From: Natronospirillum sp965602035
GTDB lineage: Bacteria; Pseudomonadota; Gammaproteobacteria; Pseudomonadales; Natronospirillaceae
DNA: 64,000 nucleotides
Assembly: GCA_965602035.1 (NCBI GenBank)
Contig: OZ271919.1
Span: forward strand, 1,612,001 to 1,676,000
Direction of reading: 5' to 3'
This document shows, piece after piece, positions 35,097 through 44,264 of this stretch. Under the pieces are notes generated by a model. It did not search any database. It was not told where the DNA came from and worked only from the letters and a program-made list of their open reading frames with translations. Numbering within the stretch: the first letter of the stretch is position 1; each line of letters opens with the position of its first letter. A program made the position numbers and the translations under genes.

Positions 35097-37004
35097 ATGC
35101 AGGTCGAGCAGCATGAAATACGCGATTTTCTGAGGCACCATGCGCCGTTCTCATCACTGCCCGAGGACTGGCTCAACCGCATTGCGCTCAATGCCGAAGT
35201 CGCGTACTTCAAATCCGGAACCGATATTCTTATCCCGGGTGACCCGATCAATCACCTGCATCTGATTCGCAGCGGCACTGTGGAGCTGTACCGCCGCAAT
35301 GGCGACCTCTACAACCGGCTGACCGAAGCCGACCTGTTCGGCCAGCTCAGCCTGCTGATGCACCACAAGCGCGTGCGCTTCCCTGCCAAAGCGGTTGAGG
35401 ACACGCTGATCTACCTGATTCCGGCCGACCTGTTTTTCGAGCTGTTCGACGCACAACCGGATTTCGCCGAATTCGTCGAGGTGGAAGACCGCACCCGGCT
35501 GCGCCAGGCCGTGGCGACCAATCAGGAACGCTCCGAGCGCATGAACTCGCCGGTATCCAAACTGATATCCCGCGATGCCGTATTGCTGAGCCGCCATGCC
35601 TCCGTGCGTGAAGCAGCCGAACGAATGACCAATGAGGGTGTTTCGTCGCTTATCATTATTGACCCGGATCGACCGTTACCAAGAGCCGGCACCCCGCTCG
35701 ACCCCGAAACCGGGCACCAGTACATCTGCGGTATCGTCACCGACCGGGACCTGCGACGGCGCGTTCTCGCCGAGGGCAGACCCTACGACACACCGGTCAG
35801 CGAGGTGATGAGCACCGACATCCAGACCATCGAGAGTACGCAATACCTGTTCGAAGCGCTGCTCATGATGCTTCGCTACAACGTCCATCACCTGCCGGTG
35901 GTGGAACGCCGGCGCCCGATCGGTGTTATCGGTCATTCCGACATTGTCGCCCACGAAACCCACAACAGCCTGTTCGTGGGCCGCAACATCTTCCACTGCA
36001 ATTCCGTGGACGAACTCGAGGCCATGAGTGAGGACGCGACTGCCTGCTTTGTGCGCATGGTCAATGAAGGGTCTGACAGCCATATGATCGGCAGCGCGAT
36101 GGCCACGATCGGTCGCAGTTTCAAACAACGTCTGCTGGCCCTCGGCGAAGAAAAGCTGGGTCCCCCTCCAGTGCCCTACTGCTTCCTGGCTCTGGGGTCT
36201 ATGGCGCGCGATGAACAGTTTCTGTTCACCGACCAGGACAACGCCATGATCCTGCACGATGACTTCGACCCGAAAGAGCATGATGCCTACTTTTTGGAGC
36301 TGGCCCAGTTTGTCAGCGACGGGCTTGCCGCGGTCGGTTACACCTATTGTAAAGGCGAGATCATGGCCACCACGGAACGCTGGCGCCAGCCGTACTCCGT
36401 GTGGGAAGGCTATTTCCGGGAGTGGATCGAAAAGCCCAATGCCCGCGCACTCCTCAACAGCTCCATTTTTTTCGACCTCGACGGTGTCTGGGGAGAAACT
36501 CATTTTGCCAATGAGCTGAAAGCGTTCATTGCCGAGCGTGCCAGCGCCAACAAAATGTTTCTGGCCGCACTGGCACGCAATGCGCTGAACCGCACGCCGC
36601 CATTGGGGTTCTTCAAGGATTTCGTCATGGAGACGGATGGCGCCCACAAGAATACCATCAACCTCAAGCGACGCGGCACGGCACCCTTGACGGATGTCAT
36701 TCGCGTGCACGGTCTGGCCGCGGGTTCCCAGGCGCAGAACTCGTTCCGCCGCCTGGAAGACATCGCCCAGGCCGGGATCCTGATGCGCAGCCAGACCAAT
36801 GAGTTGCGTGACGCGCTGGAATTCATCTGCCGGGTCAGAACACGGCATCAGGCGGTGGATGTCGAGACTGGCCGACAGCCCAACAACAATATCACGCCCT
36901 TTGAGCTGTCATCGTTCGAGCGACGCAACCTGAAAGACGCCTTCAAAGTGCTCAGCACAGCCCAGAAGCAACTGCGTTTCCGTTATCCACCGGGCCGGAG
37001 CTGA
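35097..37004 (+). CDS. Cyclic-nucleotide-binding / CBS / DUF294 nucleotidyltransferase-like signalling protein
   Basis: This 635-residue cytosolic protein has three parts: an N-terminal cNMP-binding domain (about 15-130, LIPGDPINHLHLIRSGTVELYRR), a CBS pair (about 155-285, SVREAAERMTNEGVSSLIII and YICGIVTDRDLRRRVLAEG) and a DUF294 nucleotidyltransferase-like domain with FLALGSMARDEQFLFTDQDNAMI, whose G-S-x(n)-D-x-D pattern is the transferase signature. Relatives are adenylyl/uridylyltransferase-like regulators. ATG 35097 follows GGGAGGG. The next gene, a DEDDh exonuclease, starts at once after the stop. Confidence 0.88.
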   Translation: MQVEQHEIRDFLRHHAPFSSLPEDWLNRIALNAEVAYFKSGTDILIPGDPINHLHLIRSGTVELYRRNGDLYNRLTEADLFGQLSLLMHHKRVRFPAKAVEDTLIYLIPADLFFELFDAQPDFAEFVEVEDRTRLRQAVATNQERSERMNSPVSKLISRDAVLLSRHASVREAAERMTNEGVSSLIIIDPDRPLPRAGTPLDPETGHQYICGIVTDRDLRRRVLAEGRPYDTPVSEVMSTDIQTIESTQYLFEALLMMLRYNVHHLPVVERRRPIGVIGHSDIVAHETHNSLFVGRNIFHCNSVDELEAMSEDATACFVRMVNEGSDSHMIGSAMATIGRSFKQRLLALGEEKLGPPPVPYCFLALGSMARDEQFLFTDQDNAMILHDDFDPKEHDAYFLELAQFVSDGLAAVGYTYCKGEIMATTERWRQPYSVWEGYFREWIEKPNARALLNSSIFFDLDGVWGETHFANELKAFIAERASANKMFLAALARNALNRTPPLGFFKDFVMETDGAHKNTINLKRRGTAPLTDVIRVHGLAAGSQAQNSFRRLEDIAQAGILMRSQTNELRDALEFICRVRTRHQAVDVETGRQPNNNITPFELSSFERRNLKDAFKVLSTAQKQLRFRYPPGRS

Positions 37005-37718
37005 ATGATGGTGAAAACCTTATCGGTAAACAGTAATTGGGAAGAAAAGCTCGGCGAGTTTGCCTCGAAGGCCCGTAACCCGGGGCTCAGACGGTTCTAC
37101 GAGCGCTCGGCCATATCGGGCGAAACCCCGCTGAAGGATCTCCCCATGGTGGCGATGGACTTCGAAACCACCGGCCTCAATGCCAAAGAGGACGGCATTG
37201 TCAGCATCGGGCTGGTGCCGTTTACGCTCGCGCGTATCCAGTGCAAGGGCTCCCGCCACTGGGTTGTGCACCCACAGTGTCCATTGGACAGCTCCGTCGT
37301 TATTCACCGGATCACGCACTCGGAAATCGAGAATGCGCCGGATATCACGGACGTGCTGGACGATATTCTGGAAGCGATCGGCGGCCGGATTGTGGTTGTT
37401 CACTACCGTGGCATAGAACGGCCTTTCTTTGAGCGTGCGCTGCGCACCCGGATCGGTGAAGGCATCCAGTTTCCGGTGCTCGACACCATGGCGATAGAGG
37501 CACATATGACACGCGGGAAAGGCCTGAGCTGGTGGCAGCGACTGTTAGGCACGCAACCGGTATCGCTGCGACTTGCAGACACCCGCACCCGCTATGGGCT
37601 GCCCACCTATCAGCCTCACCATGCGCTGACCGATGCCCTTGCCACGGCCGAGTTGCTGCAGGCTCAGATTGCCTACCACTATTCGCCCGACACACCGGTG
37701 CAGCAACTCTGGCTGTGA
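37005..37718 (+). CDS. DEDDh 3'-5' exonuclease (DnaQ-like)
   Basis: This 237-residue exonuclease of the DNA polymerase III epsilon type has ExoI MVAMDFETTGLNAKEDGIVSI, ExoII VVVHYRGIERPFFERAL and ExoIII HHALTDALATAELL, with the four acidic residues and His present. It begins directly after the stop of the DUF294 gene, a pairing common in proteobacteria, which suggests a shared process. The substrate is not known. Confidence 0.9.
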   Translation: MMVKTLSVNSNWEEKLGEFASKARNPGLRRFYERSAISGETPLKDLPMVAMDFETTGLNAKEDGIVSIGLVPFTLARIQCKGSRHWVVHPQCPLDSSVVIHRITHSEIENAPDITDVLDDILEAIGGRIVVVHYRGIERPFFERALRTRIGEGIQFPVLDTMAIEAHMTRGKGLSWWQRLLGTQPVSLRLADTRTRYGLPTYQPHHALTDALATAELLQAQIAYHYSPDTPVQQLWL

Positions 37719-37730
37719 ACGGGAAGTTAC

Positions 37731-39377
37731 ATGGAACGGTCTGAGGATGGGTACGGCTATCGGCTGAGGCGCCCAGACACGGGTTCGGTCCTGTTACCGG
37801 CAGTAGCCGGTTGGGCGACACTCAACCTGGTTGTGCTTGCCGCCACCGGGTTCGATTCCTCCTGGTTGGCAACGGAAAGCCTCGTACTGGCCGGTCTTTT
37901 CATGTTATGGCCCGCCTCGTCACTGCGCAGCGCCGCCGCGCTGGCAATAGCGCTCTTCCTGGTGGTCACCGGAATTACCAGCGCTTTCGACCGCCTGGTG
38001 CAGCTCGCACTGGGTCGACCGTTAAACCTGTATCTGGACATCCCGCTGCTGCGCAGCGCTCTGGACCTTTCACTGACCAATCTCGGCGAAACGATGACGG
38101 CTCTGGTCGTTGTTGCTGCCGGTACATGGGCCGGTGCCATCTTTTCACTGTCGGGCCTGGTACTATCCCGCCTGCCCGTATTATCTGGCCGTCGTCAACG
38201 GACAGCCGCAGCGCTTCTGCTTTTGACCGGTGCGGGGCTGACGGTGAACGAAAGGCCGGAGCCCTTCGGTGCACCGGCCTGGGTAAGCTGGCAGGGTCAG
38301 CTCAGCCGCAGTCTGGGTACCCGGGCTGACCTGTCCGCGTTCAGAAGAGAGTTGGCCGGATTACCAACATCTCCAGCGCCGTTGGGTGGGCTCTCGGGCC
38401 GCAATGTCCTGCTGGTGTTTGTAGAGTCCTACGGAGCAGTGTCGCTGACCGCAGACGACTACGCCTCGGCGCTCCGATCGGTCTGGCAGGGCCTGGAAGC
38501 AGAGCTTGCCGCTGATCGGTTTGCAATACGCTCAGGCCTCACGACCTCGCCGGTTCAGGGCGGCCAGTCCTGGCTGGCACATATGGCAACGCTCAGTGGC
38601 ACACCCGTCAGCAATCAGCGCGAATATGATGAAGTGCTGGCCTACGACCGCCCGACACTGATAGACGACTTTGCCGCTACCGGTCACCGCACGCTTGCTG
38701 TTATGCCCGGCAATACCCGCGACTGGCAGGCGGGAAGCATTCTCGGTTACGACCGGGTGGAAGACAGCCGGACCATGGCGTATCAGGGGCCACCATTCAA
38801 TTTTGTCACCCAGCCGGACCAGTATACGCTCGCCTGGGTGGGCGAGAATCACCTAAGCAACCCGGGCTCGCAGCCGCTGTTCGGCCACATTGCACTGATC
38901 AGCAGCCACGCCCCCTGGGTACCCGATGTGCCCCTGTTGGACTGGCGCGATGTGCTTACGCCATCAGCGTTCGAACCGTTCCGTGGAATGGGACCGGAAC
39001 CTGAACAAGTCTTCGGAAACCCGGCGGCACTTCGCCGGTATTATCTTGCATCGATTGAATACAGCCTGAGCGCGGTCGTCGGCTTCGCACGGCGGTATCT
39101 TGACAGGCAGGATCTATTGATTGTGATGGGAGACCATGAGGCATCCGGTCTGGTCAGCGACGGACAGAACCCGAAACGGCGGGTAGCCATGCATCTGATC
39201 AGTCAGGACACCGATTTACTGAATCAATTGACCCGTACATCGGGCCCGGACTTCCGGTGGCAGATTGGTGCCCGACCGGACATGGAAGGCCCGGCCCCGC
39301 CCATGCACCGGTGGCGACGCTGGTTACACAGCGTCGCGGCGGTGGCGGGCCAGCCAGACAACATCAACAGCGAATGA
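37731..39377 (+). CDS. Membrane-anchored alkaline-phosphatase-fold (LTA-synthase/sulfatase-like) protein
   Basis: This 548-residue protein has about five N-terminal helices (residues 20-175), then an extracytoplasmic domain of the alkaline phosphatase superfamily. NVLLVFVESYGAVSL (expected nucleophile region, with Ser/Thr nearby) and LIVMGDHEASGL (metal-binding Asp-His) are the visible core motifs. The topology is that of LTA synthases and phosphoethanolamine or phosphoglycerol transferases. Its end overlaps by 54 bp, tail to tail, the CDP-alcohol phosphotransferase gene, which suggests a role in envelope lipid or glycan headgroup transfer. Confidence 0.75.
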   Translation: MERSEDGYGYRLRRPDTGSVLLPAVAGWATLNLVVLAATGFDSSWLATESLVLAGLFMLWPASSLRSAAALAIALFLVVTGITSAFDRLVQLALGRPLNLYLDIPLLRSALDLSLTNLGETMTALVVVAAGTWAGAIFSLSGLVLSRLPVLSGRRQRTAAALLLLTGAGLTVNERPEPFGAPAWVSWQGQLSRSLGTRADLSAFRRELAGLPTSPAPLGGLSGRNVLLVFVESYGAVSLTADDYASALRSVWQGLEAELAADRFAIRSGLTTSPVQGGQSWLAHMATLSGTPVSNQREYDEVLAYDRPTLIDDFAATGHRTLAVMPGNTRDWQAGSILGYDRVEDSRTMAYQGPPFNFVTQPDQYTLAWVGENHLSNPGSQPLFGHIALISSHAPWVPDVPLLDWRDVLTPSAFEPFRGMGPEPEQVFGNPAALRRYYLASIEYSLSAVVGFARRYLDRQDLLIVMGDHEASGLVSDGQNPKRRVAMHLISQDTDLLNQLTRTSGPDFRWQIGARPDMEGPAPPMHRWRRWLHSVAAVAGQPDNINSE

Positions 39378-40070
39378 CAGAGTGAGCAGCACCAGTGCGC
39401 TCAGAAGCAGGGGCGGCGCCCATGCGGCGGGCCAGAATGGGGCCAGAGCCACGATCAGTGCCACCACCTGCACCACACAGACGGCTTTCCGCCGCAGGCT
39501 CTCGGGCAAGGGGTGCTCCAGCCAGTGCCAGACTTTGCCGGCAGCGACAAACGCGTAGCGCATGAGCCCGAGCGCCAGCACCCAGGGGCCGGCGCGTTCA
39601 ATATCCACCAGCAGCACGGCCAGCAATAACATGAAAAGGGCATCGGTCTCCATATCAAAACGTGCACCGAATCGGCTGATCGTGCCGGTACGACGCGCCA
39701 GCCAGCCATCCACACCGTCAAGTGCGAGGGCCAGAAGACTTCCGACGAGAATCAGCAACAGGGCATCACGGGCAAACCCCGGTGCGAGGATCATGGGAAT
39801 AAGGCTCAGCACCCAGATCATGCGAAACCCGGTCACCCGGTTTGCCCAGCCGAAGGGCGCTGACGCGGGGCGCTCCTGCCGCCACAGCCGCCACAGCAGG
39901 ATCGCTGCTACGCTGTAGGCTGCAGGGCCGGAGAGCGCGGCATAGAAGGGCCAGAAATCCAGTACAAAGGGTGCCAGACAGACGAGCGCGACGAACAGCC
40001 CACCGACCGCCAGCTCAGCCGCTATCGGTGGTACCCGCGAGCGCACTGCATCGAATGTCAGCGAATCCAT
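39324..40070 (-). CDS. CDP-alcohol phosphatidyltransferase family protein
   Basis: This 248-residue membrane enzyme transfers a phospho-alcohol group from a CDP-linked donor. The diagnostic signature is ALDGVDGWLARRTG followed by FGARFDMETDALF, giving D-x2-D-G-x2-A-R-x8-G-x3-D-x3-D in full. About six to seven helices surround it. ATG 40070 follows GGAGGGAGG. It is divergent from the dehydrogenase gene and convergent with the phosphatase-fold gene. The alcohol (inositol, glycerol-P or other) is not predictable. Confidence 0.85.
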   Translation of the reverse strand: MDSLTFDAVRSRVPPIAAELAVGGLFVALVCLAPFVLDFWPFYAALSGPAAYSVAAILLWRLWRQERPASAPFGWANRVTGFRMIWVLSLIPMILAPGFARDALLLILVGSLLALALDGVDGWLARRTGTISRFGARFDMETDALFMLLLAVLLVDIERAGPWVLALGLMRYAFVAAGKVWHWLEHPLPESLRRKAVCVVQVVALIVALAPFWPAAWAPPLLLSALVLLTLSFAVDVVWLARHRRDAV

Positions 40071-40150
40071 AGTGGCGCCTCCCTCCGTACCATGTGAATT
40101 ATAATTGGTATACGCTCGGCTCACACACCCGGATTTGACGGACCCGACCC

Positions 40151-41125
40151 ATGACGGACAGCACTGAGGCATTGTGGACACTACCGCCTGACCATGCCGA
40201 AATCAGACCGACAGAGCTACCCCCACTGCACCCGGGGGACGTTGAAATTCAGTCGCTCTATTCTGCGCTCAGTCGGGGAACCGAGAGTCTGGTGTATCGC
40301 GGTCAGGTGCCTGAGAGCGAGTATCAGCGCATGCGCTGCCCGTTTCAGAGTGGCGATTTCCCGGGGCCGGTCAAATACGGCTATATCAACGTCGGGCGGG
40401 TAACCTCCGGCCCTGCAGAGTTGCAGGACAAAGCCGTCTACTGCCTTTACCCGCACCAGGCACGCTATCGGGTTCCGGCTGAAGCCGTTGTGCCATTGCC
40501 CGATGAGCTGCCGCCCGATCGCGCCGTACTCGGTGCCAACATGGAAACAGCTCTGAACGCGCTCTGGGATGCAGGCCCGAGGATCAGCGACCGGGTGACC
40601 ATTGTCGGTGGTGGCGTGGTCGGTATGCTGATCGGTTGGCTATCCCGGCAGATTCCCGGGTGTCAGGTGACCCTGGTGGATACCAACCCGCGCCGTAGCG
40701 AGATCGCAGCGAAGCTTGGTTTCGGGTTTGCCGAACCAGACGATGCCCCGGTTGACCAGGACCTTGTCTTCCATGCCAGCGGCAACCCGGCTGGCCTGGC
40801 CACAGCGCTCGGTGCGGCTGGCACAGAGTCCGAGGTAATGGAACTGAGCTGGTACGGTACGCGCGCGGTGCCCGCACCGCTCGGCGAGGCATTCCACGCT
40901 CGGCGGCTTACCCTGCGCTCTTCTCAGGTCGGTACGGTGTCGCCGGCGCGCGCGGCCCGGAACAGCTACCGTGACCGGATGATCAAAGCGCTGTCGCTGC
41001 TTCGGGATCCGGTGCTTGACCACCTGATTAACGGAGAGTCGCCATTCGTGGATCTGCCAATTGTTCTGCACCGCCTCAGCCATGAGCCCGGCGACACGCT
41101 GTGCCACCGGATCGTTTACCCCTGA
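40151..41125 (+). CDS. Zinc-type alcohol dehydrogenase-like (MDR) protein
   Basis: This 324-residue medium-chain dehydrogenase/reductase has an N-terminal GroES-like domain (LYSALSRGTESLVYRGQVP) and a Rossmann domain with VTIVGGGVVGMLIGWLS and VDTNPRRSEIAAKLG. The structural and catalytic zinc cysteines of classical alcohol dehydrogenases are not obvious, so the zinc may be absent. It is the first of four genes reading the same way (dehydrogenase, pterin-synthase-like, methyltransferase, flippase-like). Confidence 0.85.
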   Translation: MTDSTEALWTLPPDHAEIRPTELPPLHPGDVEIQSLYSALSRGTESLVYRGQVPESEYQRMRCPFQSGDFPGPVKYGYINVGRVTSGPAELQDKAVYCLYPHQARYRVPAEAVVPLPDELPPDRAVLGANMETALNALWDAGPRISDRVTIVGGGVVGMLIGWLSRQIPGCQVTLVDTNPRRSEIAAKLGFGFAEPDDAPVDQDLVFHASGNPAGLATALGAAGTESEVMELSWYGTRAVPAPLGEAFHARRLTLRSSQVGTVSPARAARNSYRDRMIKALSLLRDPVLDHLINGESPFVDLPIVLHRLSHEPGDTLCHRIVYP

Positions 41126-41153
41126 CCCTTGACCCATGGAGACACACTGACCC

Positions 41154-41552
41154 ATGTATAGCCTTACCGTTCGCGACCACCTGATGATCGCCCACAGCTT
41201 CACCGGCGAGCTGTTCGGCCCCGCCCAGCAGCTCCACGGTGCCACCTATGTGGTGGATGCCACCTTTTTCCGGCCGGAGCTGGATGACCATGACCTGGTC
41301 ATCGACATCGGGCTGGCCGGTGAACAACTGAAAGCCGTGCTGGCCGGTTACAACATGAAGAATCTGGATGAGGTTGCGTCGCTGGCCGGCATCAATACCA
41401 CCACCGAGCGAATGGCTCAGGTCATTTTTGCTGATCTCAAGGAAGCCATTGCAGCCGGCCGACTCGGGGAATCAGCGCACGGTATCACCCGGCTTCGCCT
41501 GACACTGAGCGAGTCTCATATCGCCTGGGCCACCTATGAGGACGATCTGTGA
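41154..41552 (+). CDS. 6-pyruvoyl-tetrahydropterin synthase / QueD-like protein, active site degenerate
   Basis: This 132-residue protein has the T-fold of PTPS/QueD enzymes. Two zinc histidines remain (MIAHSF and LHGATY), but the usual HGH is HGA, the catalytic Cys four residues before it is missing (GPAQQLHG), and the LDH triad residues are replaced (YNMKNLDEV). The pterin-anchoring Glu in LSESHIAWATYE and the TTTER segment are kept. It may bind a pterin-like substrate but catalyse something else. GGAG lies upstream of ATG 41154; the methyltransferase starts 13 bp after the stop. Confidence 0.75.
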   Translation: MYSLTVRDHLMIAHSFTGELFGPAQQLHGATYVVDATFFRPELDDHDLVIDIGLAGEQLKAVLAGYNMKNLDEVASLAGINTTTERMAQVIFADLKEAIAAGRLGESAHGITRLRLTLSESHIAWATYEDDL

Positions 41553-41565
41553 CAGAGGACGGTTC

Positions 41566-42435
41566 ATGAGCGTTACCGACAACCAGCCGATCCGCTTCGG
41601 CGACCAGAAGGACCGGTTCAATGACGACTGGCTCAGCCTCCGTGAAGCAGCCGACCACCGGTCGCGCGCGGCGAATCTGTGTGCGGAACTGTCCCGCCTT
41701 ACTCCGGAAGCTGGCTGGCAGATACTGGACCTGGCTGCCGGTCAGGGGTCGAATACCCGCTATCTGGCGCCGCGGCTGCCGGGGTCTCAGCACTGGACTC
41801 TGATCGATCACGACCCGGGGCTATTGGCGGCGGCTGAGCGCCGCTGCCGAACGCTGATGAGTCAGACCGGCAACCCGGTCACGGTGTCAACGCAGCGCGC
41901 TGACCTGAAGGACATGGCATCCGACTGGCTTCCCGATGTAATGACGGCCTGCAATCTGGTCACCGCATCGGCGCTGATTGACCTGGTTTCCATCATCTGG
42001 CTGAAGCGATTTGCCGCCTGGGCAGCCGCTCACAACCTTCCCGTTTTCGTGGCGCTCTCCTACAGTGGCAAGATCCGCCTCAACCCGGCACAGGACGACG
42101 ATACCTGGTTGCAGAATCAGGTGAACCGGCACCAGCTCGGAGATGGCCCATTCGGACCCGGCTTGGGACCGAGTGCACCAGAAGCCCTGCAGCGCATTCT
42201 GCAGAACCTCGGTTACCGGGTTCACCTGGCACCCTCGGACTGGCAATTATCGTCGCAGGAGGCCGAACTGCAACGGGCCCTCGTACATGGGTGGAGCGGC
42301 GCCGTGAGCGAGTTGAGTACATCCGATGCCGAGCATGCCACCGAATGGCGCCGCTCTGCGGAGCAGCGAATTGCGGACGGATGTGACATTACCGTCGGGC
42401 ACTTCGACTTACTGGCCTTCCCCCCTACGGCATGA
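41566..42435 (+). CDS. Class I SAM-dependent methyltransferase
   Basis: This 289-residue enzyme has SAM motif I in WQILDLAAGQGSNTRYLAPRL and motif II near HWTLIDHDPGLLAAA; the rest is not diagnostic for a substrate. AGAGGAC precedes ATG 41566. The stop overlaps the next start (ATGA), which ties it to the flippase-like membrane protein and to the pterin-synthase-like gene upstream. Confidence 0.85.
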   Translation: MSVTDNQPIRFGDQKDRFNDDWLSLREAADHRSRAANLCAELSRLTPEAGWQILDLAAGQGSNTRYLAPRLPGSQHWTLIDHDPGLLAAAERRCRTLMSQTGNPVTVSTQRADLKDMASDWLPDVMTACNLVTASALIDLVSIIWLKRFAAWAAAHNLPVFVALSYSGKIRLNPAQDDDTWLQNQVNRHQLGDGPFGPGLGPSAPEALQRILQNLGYRVHLAPSDWQLSSQEAELQRALVHGWSGAVSELSTSDAEHATEWRRSAEQRIADGCDITVGHFDLLAFPPTA

Positions 42436-43343
42436 CCGCTACACCGACACATCGAACGCTCAGGCTGATCGGGCGCTGGAGTTTGTCGGCCCTGCTGCTG
42501 ACGGCTCTGTTGCTGTGGGTCGATACTGGCGAACTCGCCAGTGCACTATTAAGAGCCCATCCAGGTTGGGTCTGTCTCGGTATTGCTCTGGGCGCACTGC
42601 AGGTTCTGGTATCCGCGCTGCGCTGGCGGTATACCGCCGCCTGCGTCGGTATCCGACTGCCGGTCCGCCCGGCAGTACAGGAGTATTTTCTCAGCACACT
42701 GACCAATCAATTGCTGCCGGGCGGAGTGATCGGTGATGCCAACCGGGCATGGCGACATCGACAGGCACAGTCGGGAGCAGACAGTGGGCGTGCCGTTCAT
42801 GCCGTCATTCTGGAGCGTCTCTCAGGACAGCTGGTGCTGTTTCCATGGGTGATCCTGGTGCTGGCATTGGCCGTGCCACTGCAGCGAAGCAGCACGTTCA
42901 GCCCTCTGGGTTTGCTGGCACTGGCGAGCGGTGTAGCGACGGCTGTTGTTTTCGCGGTCTGGCTGGCCGCACGAGCCGTCCGGGAACTGGGCCGGAGTGT
43001 TCGCCAGGCGTTCTGGCCGTTGCCGGTGCTGGGTATCCAGCTCGGGTCTTCTCTGCTGGTGGTCAGCAGTTACGCGCTTCTGTTCGCCGTCTGCGGTCTG
43101 GCCCTGGACGCGACGCCGGGCGTTGCCTGGATGCTTGCTTTTGCACCGATAATACTGCTGTCGATGCTGATACCGATCACGGCATCCGGCTGGGGGTTGC
43201 GCGAAGGCGCGGCAGCGGCACTCTGGTCGGCCTATGGCTGGCCGCCGGCAGAAGGAGTGGCGGTATCAGTACTGTATGGCCTGCTGGTACTCGCCAGCAG
43301 CCTGCCGGGCTTTGTCACGATCATGAGGCCGAGCTCCGATTAA
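42432..43343 (+). CDS. Lysylphosphatidylglycerol synthase TM-region / UPF0104 flippase-like protein
   Basis: This 303-residue membrane protein has about eight helices and matches the UPF0104/YbhN transmembrane domain of MprF-type proteins, with no synthase domain. NQLLPGGVIGDANRAWRHR and SGWGLREGAAAAL are the family's signature loops. Relatives flip modified phospholipids. Its position after a methyltransferase and near a CDP-alcohol transferase suggests it moves or shelters the lipid product of this cluster. It overlaps the RibD-like gene tail to tail by 23 bp. Confidence 0.8.
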   Translation: MTATPTHRTLRLIGRWSLSALLLTALLLWVDTGELASALLRAHPGWVCLGIALGALQVLVSALRWRYTAACVGIRLPVRPAVQEYFLSTLTNQLLPGGVIGDANRAWRHRQAQSGADSGRAVHAVILERLSGQLVLFPWVILVLALAVPLQRSSTFSPLGLLALASGVATAVVFAVWLAARAVRELGRSVRQAFWPLPVLGIQLGSSLLVVSSYALLFAVCGLALDATPGVAWMLAFAPIILLSMLIPITASGWGLREGAAAALWSAYGWPPAEGVAVSVLYGLLVLASSLPGFVTIMRPSSD

Positions 43344-44190
43344 ATCGAAGGGCAAACAGGGTATCCGAGCCCAGCGGGTGCACTGAGCAATCGCAAGACC
43401 GCTCCGGGCGCACTGCCGCTGACTCCGGCAGACTGAAGCCCGGGACACCGCGCCCCAAAATGACCGGGGCGACCAGGACATGCAGGTGTGTCAACGCACC
43501 CTCCTGCATGAACTGTGATACCGTGCGCCCGCCGCCTTCGACCAGAACCCGCCTGAGTCCGCGCTTCGCGAGCGCGGCAAGCACAGTTTCCGGCGGGATC
43601 GGTTGGCCTGGATCCCGGGGCAACGACAGGGTTTCGGAATGGCCGGCTTCCGCCGGTAGTTCAACACCCTCAGCGACAAGGTGCAGCGTCTCGGACTCGG
43701 ACTCGTGGAATACGCGTCTGTCTCCAGACAGGCGCGCGCCCGGATCCAGCACCACTCGCACCGGGTTGGGCCCCGTGCTGTGCCGGACCGTCAGCAGAGG
43801 GTCGTCACAGGCTACCGTTCCGCGCCCGACAAGAACAGCATCGACCAGCGCCCGCAGCCGGTGCAGGTGAATAAGGCCATCACGGCCGTTAATGATTTCA
43901 CAGACGCCGGGCCGGGTGGTCACCCGTCCATCCAGCGACTGCCCCATCTGGCCGACAACGAGGTCCTCCGTACCCGGCGCGCAGAGCGGCAGATACCGAT
44001 CGAACAGCATCCGGGCCTCGGGCTCGACCGCTGTGTCCAGTTCCCACTCGCCGGACCCCGCAAGCGTTAGCGGCCCCAGACGCTCGCGCGGGTCGTTTAC
44101 CCTGAGGTGCTCTGCACCCGCCTGCGAGCGCACCGCCGCACTCGCGGCCAGCACCCACTCCCAGGCATGGTCAGCCCCTATCGATGTCAT
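43321..44190 (-). CDS. RibD C-terminal/dihydrofolate-reductase-like reductase
   Basis: This 289-residue protein has the reductase domain of RibD in its C-terminal two-thirds: GQMGQSLDGRVTT, VDAVLVGRGTVACDDPLLTVR, PVRVVLDPGARL and RRVLVEGGGRTVSQFM. There is no deaminase domain; the first 85 residues lack its zinc motif. Such stand-alone reductases act on riboflavin- or pterin-like intermediates. It lies tail to tail with the flippase-like gene; the pairing with a PTPS-like protein suggests a shared pterin-like pathway. AAGGGG precedes ATG 44190. Confidence 0.8.
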   Translation of the reverse strand: MTSIGADHAWEWVLAASAAVRSQAGAEHLRVNDPRERLGPLTLAGSGEWELDTAVEPEARMLFDRYLPLCAPGTEDLVVGQMGQSLDGRVTTRPGVCEIINGRDGLIHLHRLRALVDAVLVGRGTVACDDPLLTVRHSTGPNPVRVVLDPGARLSGDRRVFHESESETLHLVAEGVELPAEAGHSETLSLPRDPGQPIPPETVLAALAKRGLRRVLVEGGGRTVSQFMQEGALTHLHVLVAPVILGRGVPGFSLPESAAVRPERSCDCSVHPLGSDTLFALRFNRSSAS

Positions 44191-44264
44191 CAACGGCAAC
44201 CCCTTGTAATTCTGTGTCTCGCCGGCATTGTATACTCCGCAACTCGCGAACAGGACCACTGGCT

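Noticed and set aside
35676..36848. 390-codon minus-strand frame within the DUF294 gene
   Set aside because: It is the reverse of a well-conserved multidomain protein; no ribosome-binding site or motif.
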